DNA of 64,000 nt from Natronoarchaeum philippinense (lineage in GTDB: Archaea; Halobacteriota; Halobacteria; Halobacteriales; Natronoarchaeaceae): contig NZ_OBEJ01000002.1 in NCBI RefSeq assembly GCF_900215575.1, forward strand, positions 620,001 to 684,000, read 5' to 3'. The notes beneath the pieces are model-generated. The model was not told where the DNA came from. It saw only the letters and a program-made list of their open reading frames with translations, and did not search any database. Position 1 is the first letter of the stretch. Each line of letters opens with the position of its first letter. The position numbers and the translations under genes are program-made. Shown here one piece after another: positions 33,451-42,452 of this stretch.

Positions 33451-33795
33451 ATGACCGACGACCCGAGCGTCCTCTCGTCGCTGCCGGACGCGCCGCTGAC
33501 CCGCGACGTGATCGACTCGCTGACCGACGCCGACGCCGTGCGCCACGCCTCGCCGGTGCTGGTGCGAGGCCCCGGCGGTCCCGACGGGCCCAACGAGGAC
33601 CACGCCGAGGACGTGTTGCTCGCCACCGGCGAGCGGATCTGGTATCTCTCGCTGGAGCCCGACGAGGGCTGGTCCGTCGAGCACGACGCGACCTACGAGG
33701 ACGGCGAGTTCGAGGACGCGCTCGACGACGTTCGCTACGAGGCCTCGAAGCACGCCGAGGCGAAGTATCAGGAAGAAACCGAGTTCGAGATCTGA
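33451..33795 (+). CDS. Small acidic haloarchaeal protein of unknown function
   Basis: The 114-residue protein is strongly acidic. It has a predicted strand-turn pattern in the middle (ILLATGERIWYLSLEPDEGW-like, here VLLATGERIWYLSLEP) and a helix-rich end (DDVRYEASKHAEAKYQEE). It has no signal peptide or membrane segment. I do not recognise the family. It is divergent from pyk and convergent with a regulator gene, so it stands alone. The start ATG follows a short GC-rich lead without a clear box A. Confidence 0.6.
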   Translation: MTDDPSVLSSLPDAPLTRDVIDSLTDADAVRHASPVLVRGPGGPDGPNEDHAEDVLLATGERIWYLSLEPDEGWSVEHDATYEDGEFEDALDDVRYEASKHAEAKYQEETEFEI

Positions 33796-33801
33796 ATCGG
33801 G

Positions 33802-34503
33802 CTATCCTGACGGCGCCTCGAAGAACGCGGCGATGAACTTGCGTTCGACTGCACGCAGATGCTTGAGCAGTGCCGACGCCGAGATGTCGTGTTGCTCGGC
33901 CAGTTCCTCCGCGGTGGTCTCCCGTGGCCACTCGTAGTATCCCGATTCGTGGGCAGCCGTCAGCACCTCTTGCTGGCGGTCGGTGAGACGGGTCTCGATC
34001 TCTCGGCGGAGCTGGCGCTGGTTGAACATCGGCGTCACGTGCGGTTGCGTGGCTTTGGACTCGAGGGTGGCGTCGGGATGGGCGTCGAGAAACTCCCCGA
34101 CGATCTCGCCGGCGTCCTCGCCGGCCGGGATTTCCGCGCTGAGATAGCCCTCGCCCCCCTCGCCGTAGACCCGCCGCGGCAGGGCGCCGCGCTCGCTCAG
34201 GAAGACTGCGGGGCAATCACTCGACACGTCGAACTCGAAGAGGCCGCCGGAGTCGTACGTTTCGAGCAGAGTCGGCTCGGCCGACTCGTGCTCCCGAGCG
34301 AGATCGAGAATCCGGTCGGGATCGGCGCCGTCGACGGCGAAGAACTCGGCGTACGACTCCGAGCCGCGGGGGATGATCTCCTCTAACGAGATCCGACAGC
34401 CCTCGATTGCCGAGGCGCCGACGAAGGGGTACTCCGCGCTCGACATGGAAAATTCCACGCGAGTGATCGGTTCGGCCGCCGGCTGCTGTCGTTTCCCTGC
34501 CAT
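33802..34503 (-). CDS. Bacterio-opsin activator-like HTH regulator
   Basis: The 233-residue protein has an N-terminal beta-rich ligand domain (about 10-160) of the type found with HTH_10 in haloarchaea and a C-terminal HTH_10 domain (about 175-228, LTDRQQEVLTAAHESGYYEWPRETTAEELAE split as LTDRQQEVLTAAHESGYY and TTAEELAEQHDIS, SASALLKHLRAVE). These proteins act as DNA-binding activators or repressors. The start ATG at 34503 matches the conserved lead; longer frames are promoter sequence. The neighbouring HalOD1 protein is divergent, so a shared control region lies between them. The target genes are unknown. Confidence 0.85.
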   Translation of the reverse strand: MAGKRQQPAAEPITRVEFSMSSAEYPFVGASAIEGCRISLEEIIPRGSESYAEFFAVDGADPDRILDLAREHESAEPTLLETYDSGGLFEFDVSSDCPAVFLSERGALPRRVYGEGGEGYLSAEIPAGEDAGEIVGEFLDAHPDATLESKATQPHVTPMFNQRQLRREIETRLTDRQQEVLTAAHESGYYEWPRETTAEELAEQHDISASALLKHLRAVERKFIAAFFEAPSG

Positions 34504-34578
34504 CGCTGAATCGATCGTTCCCGATCGGGTTAAAATCCTAGCCATGCACGGTTTCCCCCGGCGTCCCCAACCGCACCC

Positions 34579-34875
34579 ATGAACGATCCCGCGCCGACCA
34601 CGTCGGACGATTCGGCGCTTCTGTGGCGCCCGATCGGCGCCGACGAGCCGTGCAGCACGGCGGTCGTGGACGCCGTTGCTGCCGCCTCGAACACCGACCA
34701 AACCGATCTGCGACCGCTCTACGAGACGATCGATCCGGACATGCTGGACTCGCTGTTTGGCTCCGATGGATCGGACGGCACCGTCCGCTTCGAGTACGAG
34801 AACTACGGCGTCGTCGTGCAAGCCAACGAGCGCATCGAACTGTACGAGCGATCCGACTGGACGCCGTCGCCGTGA
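34579..34875 (+). CDS. HalOD1 output-domain protein
   Basis: The 98-residue protein matches the halobacterial output domain 1 family: STAVVDAVAAASN, LRPLYETIDPDMLDSLF and VRFEYENYGVVV are the family blocks. HalOD1 domains often follow receiver domains as possible outputs; here one stands alone, as often in haloarchaea. A second stand-alone copy is at 48967-49299. It overlaps nothing and is divergent from the BAT-like regulator, which may be its signalling partner. Confidence 0.83.
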   Translation: MNDPAPTTSDDSALLWRPIGADEPCSTAVVDAVAAASNTDQTDLRPLYETIDPDMLDSLFGSDGSDGTVRFEYENYGVVVQANERIELYERSDWTPSP

Positions 34876-34882
34876 CGCGTCG

Positions 34883-37033
34883 TTACCGGACTTTCGTCCC
34901 CGGCTCGGCGTCCTCGTGAGTCGTCAGCAGGTCGGCCTGCTCGCCGGCGGCCAGCACCATGCCGTTCGATTCGACGCCGAACAGCTCGGCCGATTCTAAG
35001 TTCGCCAGCACGACGACGTTCGTTCCGGGCAGCTCCTCGACGTCGTGGAGCTGCTTGAGGCCGGCGACGATCTGTCGCTGCTCGACGCCGATGTCGACCT
35101 CTAGGCGGACGAGGTCGTCGGCGCCCTCGATCCCCTCGGCGCTCTCGATGCGACCGACCCGCATGTCGATGTCTTGGAACTCCTCGAAGCCGATGCGCTC
35201 CTCGGCGATGGCTTCGAAGTCAGCCGCCGCGGCGTCGTCGGCGTCGCCCGCAGCGTCGGCGTCACCGTCGTCGGCGCCGGCGTCTTCGTCGTCCTCGGCG
35301 GCCTCGATGCGCTCGGCGAGCTTCTCGTTGAGGGCTTCGACGCGCTCGTCCTCGATCTTCTCGAACAGTTCGACGGGCTCGTCGAACTCGGCCGGCGGCG
35401 CCTCCAGCGCGTGCTCGATCAGGGCGTCGCCGACCTGCCCGTCCTCGCCGAGTTGCGCCCAGACCTGCTGGGCCTTCTCGGGCGCGATCGGCTCGAACAG
35501 CACGGCGACGGCCTTGGCGATCTGAACGCAGTCGCGGATCACCTGCTCGGCCGCGTCGGGGTCGTCGTCGACGAGGTTCCACGGCTCGTTGCGCTGGATG
35601 TACTCGTTGCCGAACTTCGAGAGTTCGGTCACGGCGGCGGCGACCTCGCGCAGCGAGTACTCGTTGACGCCGACGCGGAACTGCTCGATGGCGTCTTGGA
35701 TCCGCTCGCGGACCTCGTCGGACACGTCGGCGTCCGGCGTCCCCTCGTAGTTGCGGTAGGCAAACAGCGTGCTCCGATACAGGAAGTTGCCGACGTTGCC
35801 GACCAACTCGCCGTTGACCTTCTCTTGGAAGGCGTCCCACGAGAAGTCAACGTCCTGCTGGAGGCCGCCGGTCGTCGTCAGATAGTATCGCAGGAGGTCG
35901 GGATGGAACCCTTCGTCGAGGTACTCCTTCGCCCAGATCGCACGATTCCGGCTGGTCGAGAGGCCCTTCCCGTTGATCGTGATAAAGCCGGTCGCGGCGA
36001 TCGCTCGGGGCGCGTTGTAGTCTGCGGCTTCGAGCATCGCCGGCCAGAAGATTGCGTGGTGCTGGATGATGTCCCGGCCGATGAAGTGGACGATCTCGCC
36101 GCTGTCTTTCCAGACCTCCTCCCAGTCGTACTCGTCGGCGCCGACGCGCTCGGAGTACTGCTTGGAACTGGAGATGTACTCGATCGGGGCGTCGACCCAG
36201 ACGTACAGCACGAGGTCGTCCTCCGATTCGGCGCCGTCTTCTTCGGCGGCTTCGCCGCCTCCGTTTCGCTGCTCCTCCGGAGCAGCGCTGCCGGGATAGT
36301 CGATCCCCCAGTCCATGTCGCGGGTGATACACCAGTCCTGCAGACCGTCCTCGATCCACTGGCGGGGCTGGTTGCGCGCGTTCGAGGTTCCTTCGAGACC
36401 GTCGAGGAACTCGGTGAGGTAGTCCGACAACTCGGACACCTCGAAGAACTTGTGGCTGCGCTCGCGGTACTCGGCAGGGTTACCCGTCACCGAGCTCGTC
36501 GGGTCCTCGACCTCACCGGGTTCGAGGTGGCGCTGACAGCCCTCGTCGCACTCGTCGCCACGGGCCTTCTCGCCGCAGTAGGGGCAGGTGCCGACGACGT
36601 ACCGGTCGGGCAGGTACTGATCGGCGTCGGGGTCGTACGCGACTTGGATCTCTTTCTCGTAGACGTACCCCTCCTCGTCGAGTGTTCTGACGATCTCCCG
36701 GGTGAGTTCGGTGTTGGTCTCGTCGTGGGTATGGCCGTAGTTGTCGAACTCGACGTTGAACTTCGGGAACGTCGCCTCGTACTGCTCGTGCCACTCTAGG
36801 GCGAACGTCTCGGGATCGACGCCCTCCTGCTCGGCGTTGACCGCCACCGGCGTGCCGTGCATGTCCGACCCGCAGACGTAGGCGGTCTGCTGGCCGAGCG
36901 ACCGCAGCGAGCGGTTGTACGCGTCGGCGCCGATATACCCCCGCAGGTGACCGATGTGCAGGTCGCCGTTGGCGTAGGGCAACCCACAGGTCACCACGGC
37001 GGGGTCCTCCGTGGGGAACTCCTCGTGGCTCAT
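34883..37033 (-). CDS. metG: Methionyl-tRNA synthetase
   Basis: This enzyme charges tRNA-Met. The 716-residue protein has the class I signature HIGH (residues 26-29), a zinc-binding knuckle (CPYCGEKARGDECDEGCQ), the KMSKS-like GKGLSTSRN loop, an anticodon-binding helical domain, and a C-terminal tRNA-binding (EMAP-type) domain (FQDIDMRVGRIES). An unusual acidic insertion of about 25 residues lies near 245-275 just before the conserved LVLYVWVDAP; its DNA includes two small hairpins (36245-36259 and 36268-36286), so it may be an inserted palindromic element. The window contains another aminoacyl-tRNA synthetase gene, aspS. Confidence 0.96.
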   Translation of the reverse strand: MSHEEFPTEDPAVVTCGLPYANGDLHIGHLRGYIGADAYNRSLRSLGQQTAYVCGSDMHGTPVAVNAEQEGVDPETFALEWHEQYEATFPKFNVEFDNYGHTHDETNTELTREIVRTLDEEGYVYEKEIQVAYDPDADQYLPDRYVVGTCPYCGEKARGDECDEGCQRHLEPGEVEDPTSSVTGNPAEYRERSHKFFEVSELSDYLTEFLDGLEGTSNARNQPRQWIEDGLQDWCITRDMDWGIDYPGSAAPEEQRNGGGEAAEEDGAESEDDLVLYVWVDAPIEYISSSKQYSERVGADEYDWEEVWKDSGEIVHFIGRDIIQHHAIFWPAMLEAADYNAPRAIAATGFITINGKGLSTSRNRAIWAKEYLDEGFHPDLLRYYLTTTGGLQQDVDFSWDAFQEKVNGELVGNVGNFLYRSTLFAYRNYEGTPDADVSDEVRERIQDAIEQFRVGVNEYSLREVAAAVTELSKFGNEYIQRNEPWNLVDDDPDAAEQVIRDCVQIAKAVAVLFEPIAPEKAQQVWAQLGEDGQVGDALIEHALEAPPAEFDEPVELFEKIEDERVEALNEKLAERIEAAEDDEDAGADDGDADAAGDADDAAAADFEAIAEERIGFEEFQDIDMRVGRIESAEGIEGADDLVRLEVDIGVEQRQIVAGLKQLHDVEELPGTNVVVLANLESAELFGVESNGMVLAAGEQADLLTTHEDAEPGTKVR

Positions 37034-37180
37034 ACTATCGCTTGGTCGCTAGCGGGAGTAAAAGCCGCTGGTTTCGGTCGTGGCCGTGCCGGGACGTTGA
37101 CGGCCGAGCCCCGATCAGGCGTCGTCCGGACGCGCGGTGACGCCGTCGGTCGGACGTGCGGTGACGCCGTCTCCCGGCCG

Positions 37181-38161
37181 TTATCGCTCGACTGCCACGG
37201 GCGCGCCGGCCGCCGCGCTCTCGTAGAGCGCGTCGATCACGCGCATGTTTGCGATGGCCTCGGTGCCGCCGGTTCGGGGCTCCTCGTCGGCGTCGACCGC
37301 CGCTTCGAGGTGGTCGACCTCCAGCCGGTACTGGTCTACGGCGTCGAACGTCTCGACGCCGTGGCGGCCGTCGATCTCGTACTCCAGTTCGACCGGCTCG
37401 TCGACCGGCGCGTCGAAGGCGTCGCGGACCTCGATCCAGCCGTCGACCGCCTCGACGCGGTAGCGCTGGACGAGCTGCGTGTCGAAGCCACAGGCGACGC
37501 GCGCGGACGCCCCCGAATCGTACTCCAGCACGCCCGCGAGTTCGGTGTCGACGCCGCTGTCACGTGAATCGTCGGTGTGGGCGTACGCGCGCTCGGGCTC
37601 GCCGAGGAACAGCCGCGCCGCCGAGACGGCATAGCAGCCCACGTCCATCAGGCTCCCGCCGGCCAAGTCGGGATCGAGTCGCACGTCGTCGGGGCGGCCG
37701 TACAGCGGGAACTTGAACGACGCGTTCACGGAGCGAATCTCGCCGAGTTCCTCGCGGGCGAGTTCGACCGCGCGCTCGGTTCGAGGGTGATACTGATACA
37801 TGAACGCCTCCATCAGCGTGACGCCGCGGTCCTCGCAGTAGTCGACGACCTCGCGGGCTTCCTCGGCATCGACGGCCAGGGGCTTCTCGCAGAGCACGTC
37901 GTGGCCCGCGTCGGCCGCCTTCTTGGTCCACTCGGCGTGGAGGCCGTTCGGGAGGGGATTGTACACCGCGTCGATGCCGTCGTCAGCGAGCAGGTCCTCG
38001 TAGGAGCCATAGCTCCGCGGAATGCCGAACTCGTCGGCGACGGCCCGCGCGCGGTCGGCGTCGCGCGAACTGATCGCAGCCACGTCGTGGTCGCTGCCCT
38101 CCAGCGCGGGGATGAGCGACCCGCGGGCGATGTCGGCGGTGCTGATAATTCCGATGTCCAT
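37181..38161 (-). CDS. Gfo/Idh/MocA family oxidoreductase
   Basis: The 326-residue protein has an N-terminal NAD(P)-binding Rossmann domain (starting IGIISTADIARG; EKPLAVDAEEA is the conserved EKP motif, with K as catalytic residue) and the C-terminal oxidoreductase domain. Such enzymes act on sugars, inositol or glycans. The substrate is not clear. It is a monocistronic gene. Between it and metG there is a short noncoding spacer with a repeated motif gacg.gcggtgacgccgtc (two copies near 37129-37170). Confidence 0.88.
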   Translation of the reverse strand: MDIGIISTADIARGSLIPALEGSDHDVAAISSRDADRARAVADEFGIPRSYGSYEDLLADDGIDAVYNPLPNGLHAEWTKKAADAGHDVLCEKPLAVDAEEAREVVDYCEDRGVTLMEAFMYQYHPRTERAVELAREELGEIRSVNASFKFPLYGRPDDVRLDPDLAGGSLMDVGCYAVSAARLFLGEPERAYAHTDDSRDSGVDTELAGVLEYDSGASARVACGFDTQLVQRYRVEAVDGWIEVRDAFDAPVDEPVELEYEIDGRHGVETFDAVDQYRLEVDHLEAAVDADEEPRTGGTEAIANMRVIDALYESAAAGAPVAVER

Positions 38162-38283
38162 GCGACTGTGGTCGGGACGGGGGCGGAAAAACGGTCAGGT
38201 TGCGGAATTAGATGACGCCGCCGGGTCAGTAGGCCGAGTGCGCCGTTGGATCGGCAGATCGAGGGCGCCGACGATCGGCCGGC

Positions 38284-38976
38284 TCAGGCTGCCGGTCGGG
38301 AGACCGACTCGGTGTCGGTTTCGGAGACATCCACGCCGTCGCGGCGGCCCCACGCGCGTCCGATCACGTAATACGCCGCGACACCCGCGTAGAAGCCCAC
38401 GAACGCCGCGACGAGCGGGGCGACCGCGGGGATGCCGCCGAACACGCCCGAGACGACGCCGCCGGCGAGAACGAAACCGGCGCCGATCAGCCAGGCGGTC
38501 GCGTACGACCCGCTGGTCAACACGGGGCGAAGCGTTCCGACATCGAAGCCGTCTGCGATCCGTCCCTCCTCCGCGACGTTGGCCAGCGCGGCCGGCGTCA
38601 CGTACGCCGCGAACGCTGCCAGTCCGAGCCAGAGCAGTCCCCCGACGATCAGGACGACGGTGCCGATCACGCTGGCGTCGGCCGAGAGCGCGGCGGCGCC
38701 GCCGACGATCACGACGGCACCGGCGGCCGTCAGGAGAGCGTAGGCCACTGCGACGACCGTTCCGCGGACGCCCTCGCGGAACATGTCGCCCCAGTCCTCG
38801 AAGACCGGGGCGCGCTCGGAGCCGTGAGCGACCGATCGGATCACGCGCATTGCGTAGCCGACCAGCACGATCGCCGGGACGACCAGCACGCTCGTGAGCG
38901 CGAGCAGGCCGCCGATCAGGAGTGTTCGTACCGCCTCGTCGTTGCTGTAGGGATATCTGAGTGCGTCTGAAATCAT
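38284..38976 (-). CDS. DUF4013 multi-span membrane protein
   Basis: The 230-residue protein has six or so hydrophobic segments beginning around residue 19. The start MISDALRYPYSNDEAVRTLLIGG and motifs such as GYAMRVIRSVAHG and WGDMFREGVRGTVV are typical of DUF4013, a family of membrane proteins with unknown role. A polar acidic tail closes the protein. The ATG at 38976 is the first in a frame that is arginine rich and unlikely to be coding upstream. The gene follows a perfect 12-base palindrome (39082-39093). Confidence 0.82.
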   Translation of the reverse strand: MISDALRYPYSNDEAVRTLLIGGLLALTSVLVVPAIVLVGYAMRVIRSVAHGSERAPVFEDWGDMFREGVRGTVVAVAYALLTAAGAVVIVGGAAALSADASVIGTVVLIVGGLLWLGLAAFAAYVTPAALANVAEEGRIADGFDVGTLRPVLTSGSYATAWLIGAGFVLAGGVVSGVFGGIPAVAPLVAAFVGFYAGVAAYYVIGRAWGRRDGVDVSETDTESVSRPAA

Positions 38977-39081
38977 GGGTTTCCGGAACGTCGGCGTCCA
39001 GACTGCAGGAAAGAACGGCGGCCCGCGTCGACTGGTTCCAAATACAATTACGCTCGCAGAGAACATAGCCCTACGCGCCGC

Positions 39082-39093
39082 ATGCGTACGCAT
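39082..39093. repeat. Perfect 12-base palindrome
   Basis: The sequence ATGCGTACGCAT at 39082-39093 is self-complementary. It lies between the DUF4013 gene and mfnA/panP, about 105 bases before the DUF4013 ATG. It may be an operator, but similar palindromes arise by chance in GC-rich DNA. Confidence 0.3.
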
Positions 39094-39109
39094 ACTCCCG
39101 ATACGCCCG

Positions 39110-40183
39110 TCACTCGACGGTGCTCGGAGTCCGGGCCAGCGCGTCGATGTCGGCGACGAACGACTCCAGCATCTCGCGGGTGACGTGGGGCATACAGACC
39201 ACGCGCAGTTCGCCGGCGCCCGTCCGGGAGATGCGCCACCCCTCCTCGCGCAGGCGAGCGAACAGCGACCGGGGCACGTCGGCGGCCACGAGCGGGAGCG
39301 TCGGCTCGACGACATCGTAGCCCCGCTCGTCGAGCGCGTCGGCCAGCCACTCGGCGTTGTTCTGCGCCCGGACGTACTGCTCGCGGTAGCCCGCCGGCCA
39401 GAGAGCTTCCAGCGCGGCGACGGTGCTGGCGACGCCGGCACCGCTTCGCGTTCCGGTCAGCGTCGCCTGCTCGGTCGATTCGAGATACGGCGTGTCGACC
39501 GCCAGCGCGTCGAGCACGTCGGGTGAGCGGGCCAGCAGGCCGCCGGCGGGGATCGCCGCCCGACCCATCTTGTGCGGGTCGATCGTCAGCGTGTCGACGC
39601 CGACGTGATCGAAGTGCCACTCCTCGTCGGTAAACGGCAGCACGAAGCCGCCCCACGCCGCGTCGACGTGGAACAGCGCTCCAGCGTCGTCGGCCACGTC
39701 CGAGAGGGCCGCGAGCGGATCGACGCGGCCGTACTCGGTCGACCCGGCGACGCCGACGACCAGCGCGGTGTCCTCGTCGGCCAGCTCGGTCATGGCGTCG
39801 ACGCGCGCCCGGTAGTCGCTGTCGACCGGCGCCGTCCGGAGCTCGACGCCGAGGATACCGGCTGCCTTCCGGAAACTGAAGTGGGCGCTCTCGGGCGCGA
39901 CGACGTTCGGCGCGTCGGTCGCCGCCAGATCACGCGCGGCGCGGACGGCCTGAATGTTGGCCTCGGTCCCCCCGCTTGCGATGTACCCGTGTGGCTCGTC
40001 CAGTCCCGCGATCTCGCCCAGCGCGTCGACGGCGTCCCCCTCGAGTTCGGCGACGGTCTGGTAGGTCCCCGGATCGCCCGGGTTGGTCGCCAAGAACGTC
40101 TCGGCGGCCTCGCGCGCCGCCGGGTGCGGCTCGGTACACATAGAAGAGAGCACCCGGCTGAAATCCTGCGGCTCGGCTCGCAT
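39110..40183 (-). CDS. MfnA-type PLP decarboxylase (aspartate or tyrosine)
   Basis: The 357-residue protein is a group II PLP-dependent decarboxylase: the PLP lysine lies in TIDPHKMG, with the cofactor-binding HVDAAWGG and [13 protein letters not shown]. Archaeal members annotated MfnA (tyrosine decarboxylase in methanogens) act in haloarchaea mainly as aspartate decarboxylase (PanP), supplying beta-alanine for coenzyme A; that role fits the pantoate kinase gene at the end of this window. A box A (tccctaaacgcc on the minus strand) lies about 29 bases before the ATG at 40183. Confidence 0.87.
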   Translation of the reverse strand: MRAEPQDFSRVLSSMCTEPHPAAREAAETFLATNPGDPGTYQTVAELEGDAVDALGEIAGLDEPHGYIASGGTEANIQAVRAARDLAATDAPNVVAPESAHFSFRKAAGILGVELRTAPVDSDYRARVDAMTELADEDTALVVGVAGSTEYGRVDPLAALSDVADDAGALFHVDAAWGGFVLPFTDEEWHFDHVGVDTLTIDPHKMGRAAIPAGGLLARSPDVLDALAVDTPYLESTEQATLTGTRSGAGVASTVAALEALWPAGYREQYVRAQNNAEWLADALDERGYDVVEPTLPLVAADVPRSLFARLREEGWRISRTGAGELRVVCMPHVTREMLESFVADIDALARTPSTVE

Positions 40184-40554
40184 AGCCAAAATGTGGACGG
40201 TCAGGCGTTTAGGGATTGCGTTCTCCGAAGGGCGACAACGAGCATTCCGTTGTCGATCGCGTCCTCCGAGCGCTGGATGGGGGGACACGAACGAGTTTCG
40301 TATATCGAGTATTGGTTTATTTTGGCGAGTGCGCAATCCTATCGGTAGCCAATGGAAGCAGCAAAACCGCAAGAAGGGGACGCGGCGTCGTCGCTTACGG
40401 CGACAGACGCTGGCGATCCGGCGAGACGCTCACGCGGTTCGCGCCTCGCTGGCTCTCAACGTCTTCGTCAGGGACTCAGACGTTGACGATCTCGCGGGAA
40501 CGCCGTCAGTTCGCTACGCTCGTGACGAGCTCCCGCTCAACTGTCAGCGCCGTC
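40184..40554. other. Intergenic region between panP/mfnA and aspS
   Basis: The left part holds the promoter of the decarboxylase (minus strand). A plus-strand tttatttt (about 40317-40324) stands 28 bases before an ATG at 40352 that opens a 43-codon frame, but its codon use is unlike a gene here. The rest has weak hairpins, including CAACGTCT (40457-40464) with AGACGTTG (40478-40485). No gene is supported. Confidence 0.4.
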
Positions 40555-41856
40555 TCAGGGAGACAGTCGCTGTCGGTCTCGCGGGAAGAGAACGGCCTCC
40601 CGGATGTTGTCGAGGTCGAGCATCGTCATGACGACGCGCTCGACGCCGTAGGCCCACCCGGCGTGGGGCGGCATGCCGTACTTGAACATCTTGGTGTAGT
40701 ACTCGAACTGGCTGGGATCGAGGCCCTGCTGTTCGAAGCCTTCGACGAGGTTGTCGTAGCGGTGTTCACGCTGACCGCCCGAGACCAGTTCCATGCGCGG
40801 GTGCATCAGGTCGAAGCCCTTCGAGAGCTCGGGGTCGTCGTCGTAGTCCTGAATGTAGAACGGCTTGATCTCGCTGGGCCAGTCGGTGATGAAGTAGTGG
40901 CCGCCGATCTCGTCGCCCAGCGCCTTCTCGGCTTCCGTCGAGAGGTCGTCGCCCCAGACGAGCTGTTCGTCGAGTTCGCCGGTTGCGTTGATGCGCTCGA
41001 TGGCCTCCTCGTAGGTGAGTCGCGGGAAGTCCTCCGCGGGCGCGCTGAAGTCGTCGTAGCCCAGCAGTTCGAGCTCCTCTTGGCAGTTCTCCTCGACGGC
41101 CTGATAGGCGGCGTGGAGCGTGCCTTCACACACGTCCATCGCCTCCTCGTGGTCGATGAAGGCCGACTCGAAGTCGATCATCGTCGCCTCGTTGAGGTGG
41201 CGGGGCGTGTTGTGCTCCTCGGCGCGGAAGATCGGGCCGACCTCGAAGACGCGTTCGAGTCCGGAGCCGACCATCAGCTGCTTGAACAGCTGGGGGCTCT
41301 GGTTCATGAACGCTTCCTCGCCGAAGTAGGTGACCGGGAACAGCTCGGTGCCGCCCTCGGTGCCCGTAGCGACGATTTTGGGCGTGTTGATCTCGGTGCT
41401 GCCGACCGATCGGAAGTACTCGCGGACGGCGCGCAGGATCTCGGCGCGGATCTCGAAGATCGCTTTCACTTCGGGCTTGCGAACGTCCAGCGTCCGGTTG
41501 TCGAGACGGGTCGGAAGCTCGGCGTCGACCTTTCCGGAGGGGTCGAGGGGCAGTTCGGGATCTGCCGGGGCAACGACCTCCACGTCGGTCGGGACGATCT
41601 CGACATCGGTGGGTGCGCGGGGCTCTTCTTCCACGTCGCCGGTGACTTCGACGACGCTCTCGCGGGAGATGTCGAGGCCGGTTTCGACGAGGTCGTCGTC
41701 CATCTCGTCTTTCTCGAACTTGACCTGGATCTTACCGGACTGGTCCCGGACGATCAGGAAGGCGATGCCGCCGAGGTCGCGGATCTCGTGGGCCCAGCCG
41801 GCGACGGTGACGGTGTCGCCCGGCTCGGCGTCCGCGGTGTAGGTTCGGTCCTGCAT
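40555..41856 (-). CDS. aspS: Aspartyl-tRNA synthetase (archaeal type)
   Basis: This class II synthetase charges tRNA-Asp, and in archaea without AsnRS or with GatCAB it may be non-discriminating. The 433-residue protein has an N-terminal OB-fold anticodon-binding domain (about 10-100; [15 protein letters not shown]) and the catalytic domain with motif 2 ([14 protein letters not shown], arginine in FRAE) and motif 3 ([14 protein letters not shown]). The short archaeal length without bacterial insertion matches. The gene for GatB is also in the window (49829), which would convert misacylated Asp-tRNA-Asn. The start ATG follows a box A (agtttaaggcg) about 29 bases upstream. Confidence 0.95.
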   Translation of the reverse strand: MQDRTYTADAEPGDTVTVAGWAHEIRDLGGIAFLIVRDQSGKIQVKFEKDEMDDDLVETGLDISRESVVEVTGDVEEEPRAPTDVEIVPTDVEVVAPADPELPLDPSGKVDAELPTRLDNRTLDVRKPEVKAIFEIRAEILRAVREYFRSVGSTEINTPKIVATGTEGGTELFPVTYFGEEAFMNQSPQLFKQLMVGSGLERVFEVGPIFRAEEHNTPRHLNEATMIDFESAFIDHEEAMDVCEGTLHAAYQAVEENCQEELELLGYDDFSAPAEDFPRLTYEEAIERINATGELDEQLVWGDDLSTEAEKALGDEIGGHYFITDWPSEIKPFYIQDYDDDPELSKGFDLMHPRMELVSGGQREHRYDNLVEGFEQQGLDPSQFEYYTKMFKYGMPPHAGWAYGVERVVMTMLDLDNIREAVLFPRDRQRLSP

Positions 41857-42158
41857 ACCTGCGGTTTCAGACGGCCGCGCCTTAAACTGCGTCGGTTCGC
41901 TACAGCCTTGCTCTCGACCGGGAACGCGTCGTGGTTCTGTCGCGTTTGGCTCGAGACGGACGGTCTGGGCCACCAGCGGTCCGATTGTGTCGTCTGGGTG
42001 TGGCACTGATGATGAGAGGTGTAACGGGCGTATAAATCATATAATGCGATATAGAATCTATGATGCGTAGAAGAACAACGACGAGAACATAGCGCTCGAC
42101 GACTATCCGATGGCATCGCTGCTGAGAGGAAGCTCTGACGCGAATCTCGAAGCGGCGG
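41857..42158. other. Spacer between aspS and a small membrane protein gene
   Basis: The left part holds the aspS promoter. The middle is AT-rich (taaatcatataatgcgatatagaatctatg, 42035-42062 by eye) with no reading frame that looks like a protein. It may include the 3' end of the small membrane protein transcript. I see nothing else. Confidence 0.35.
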
Positions 42159-42371
42159 TTAGGCGGTCAAAACCCGGTGAATGCGTAACAACGCGGTGAG
42201 TCCGGCGACGGTGGCGACGAGCGTGATGCCGGTTCCCGCTGCGTTTTCGGTCAGCCCGGCGGCCATCAGTGCATGGACGCCAACGTCGACGCCGGCCAGC
42301 ACCACGGCTGTGAGGGCAAACAGCGACGCTGCGACCGCTTCTCGGTGAACCGCTCGCTGCGAACTCGACAT
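42159..42371 (-). CDS. Small two-span membrane protein
   Basis: The 70-residue protein has two hydrophobic helices (about 12-38 and 44-64) with a polar N-terminus (MSSSQRAVHREAV). It is of a type frequently found in haloarchaea with unknown function. Its start ATG is preceded on the minus strand by an AT-rich spacer (taatcattgttg-like). It lies between aspS and the MATE transporter, both on the minus strand, with spacing too large for a tight operon. Confidence 0.6.
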   Translation of the reverse strand: MSSSQRAVHREAVAASLFALTAVVLAGVDVGVHALMAAGLTENAAGTGITLVATVAGLTALLRIHRVLTA

Positions 42372-42452
42372 TACTGATTGGTATGGAGGGATCCATCATA
42401 ATCATTGTTGTGTGTTGGCACACCAACTAGGCGTTCGCCATCGAGCGCGGCG

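Noticed and set aside
40352-40483. 43-codon frame after a tttatttt box
   Set aside because: Third positions are not GC-rich as in true genes here, it ends in an arginine-rich tail, and no family features are seen. The box may be incidental.
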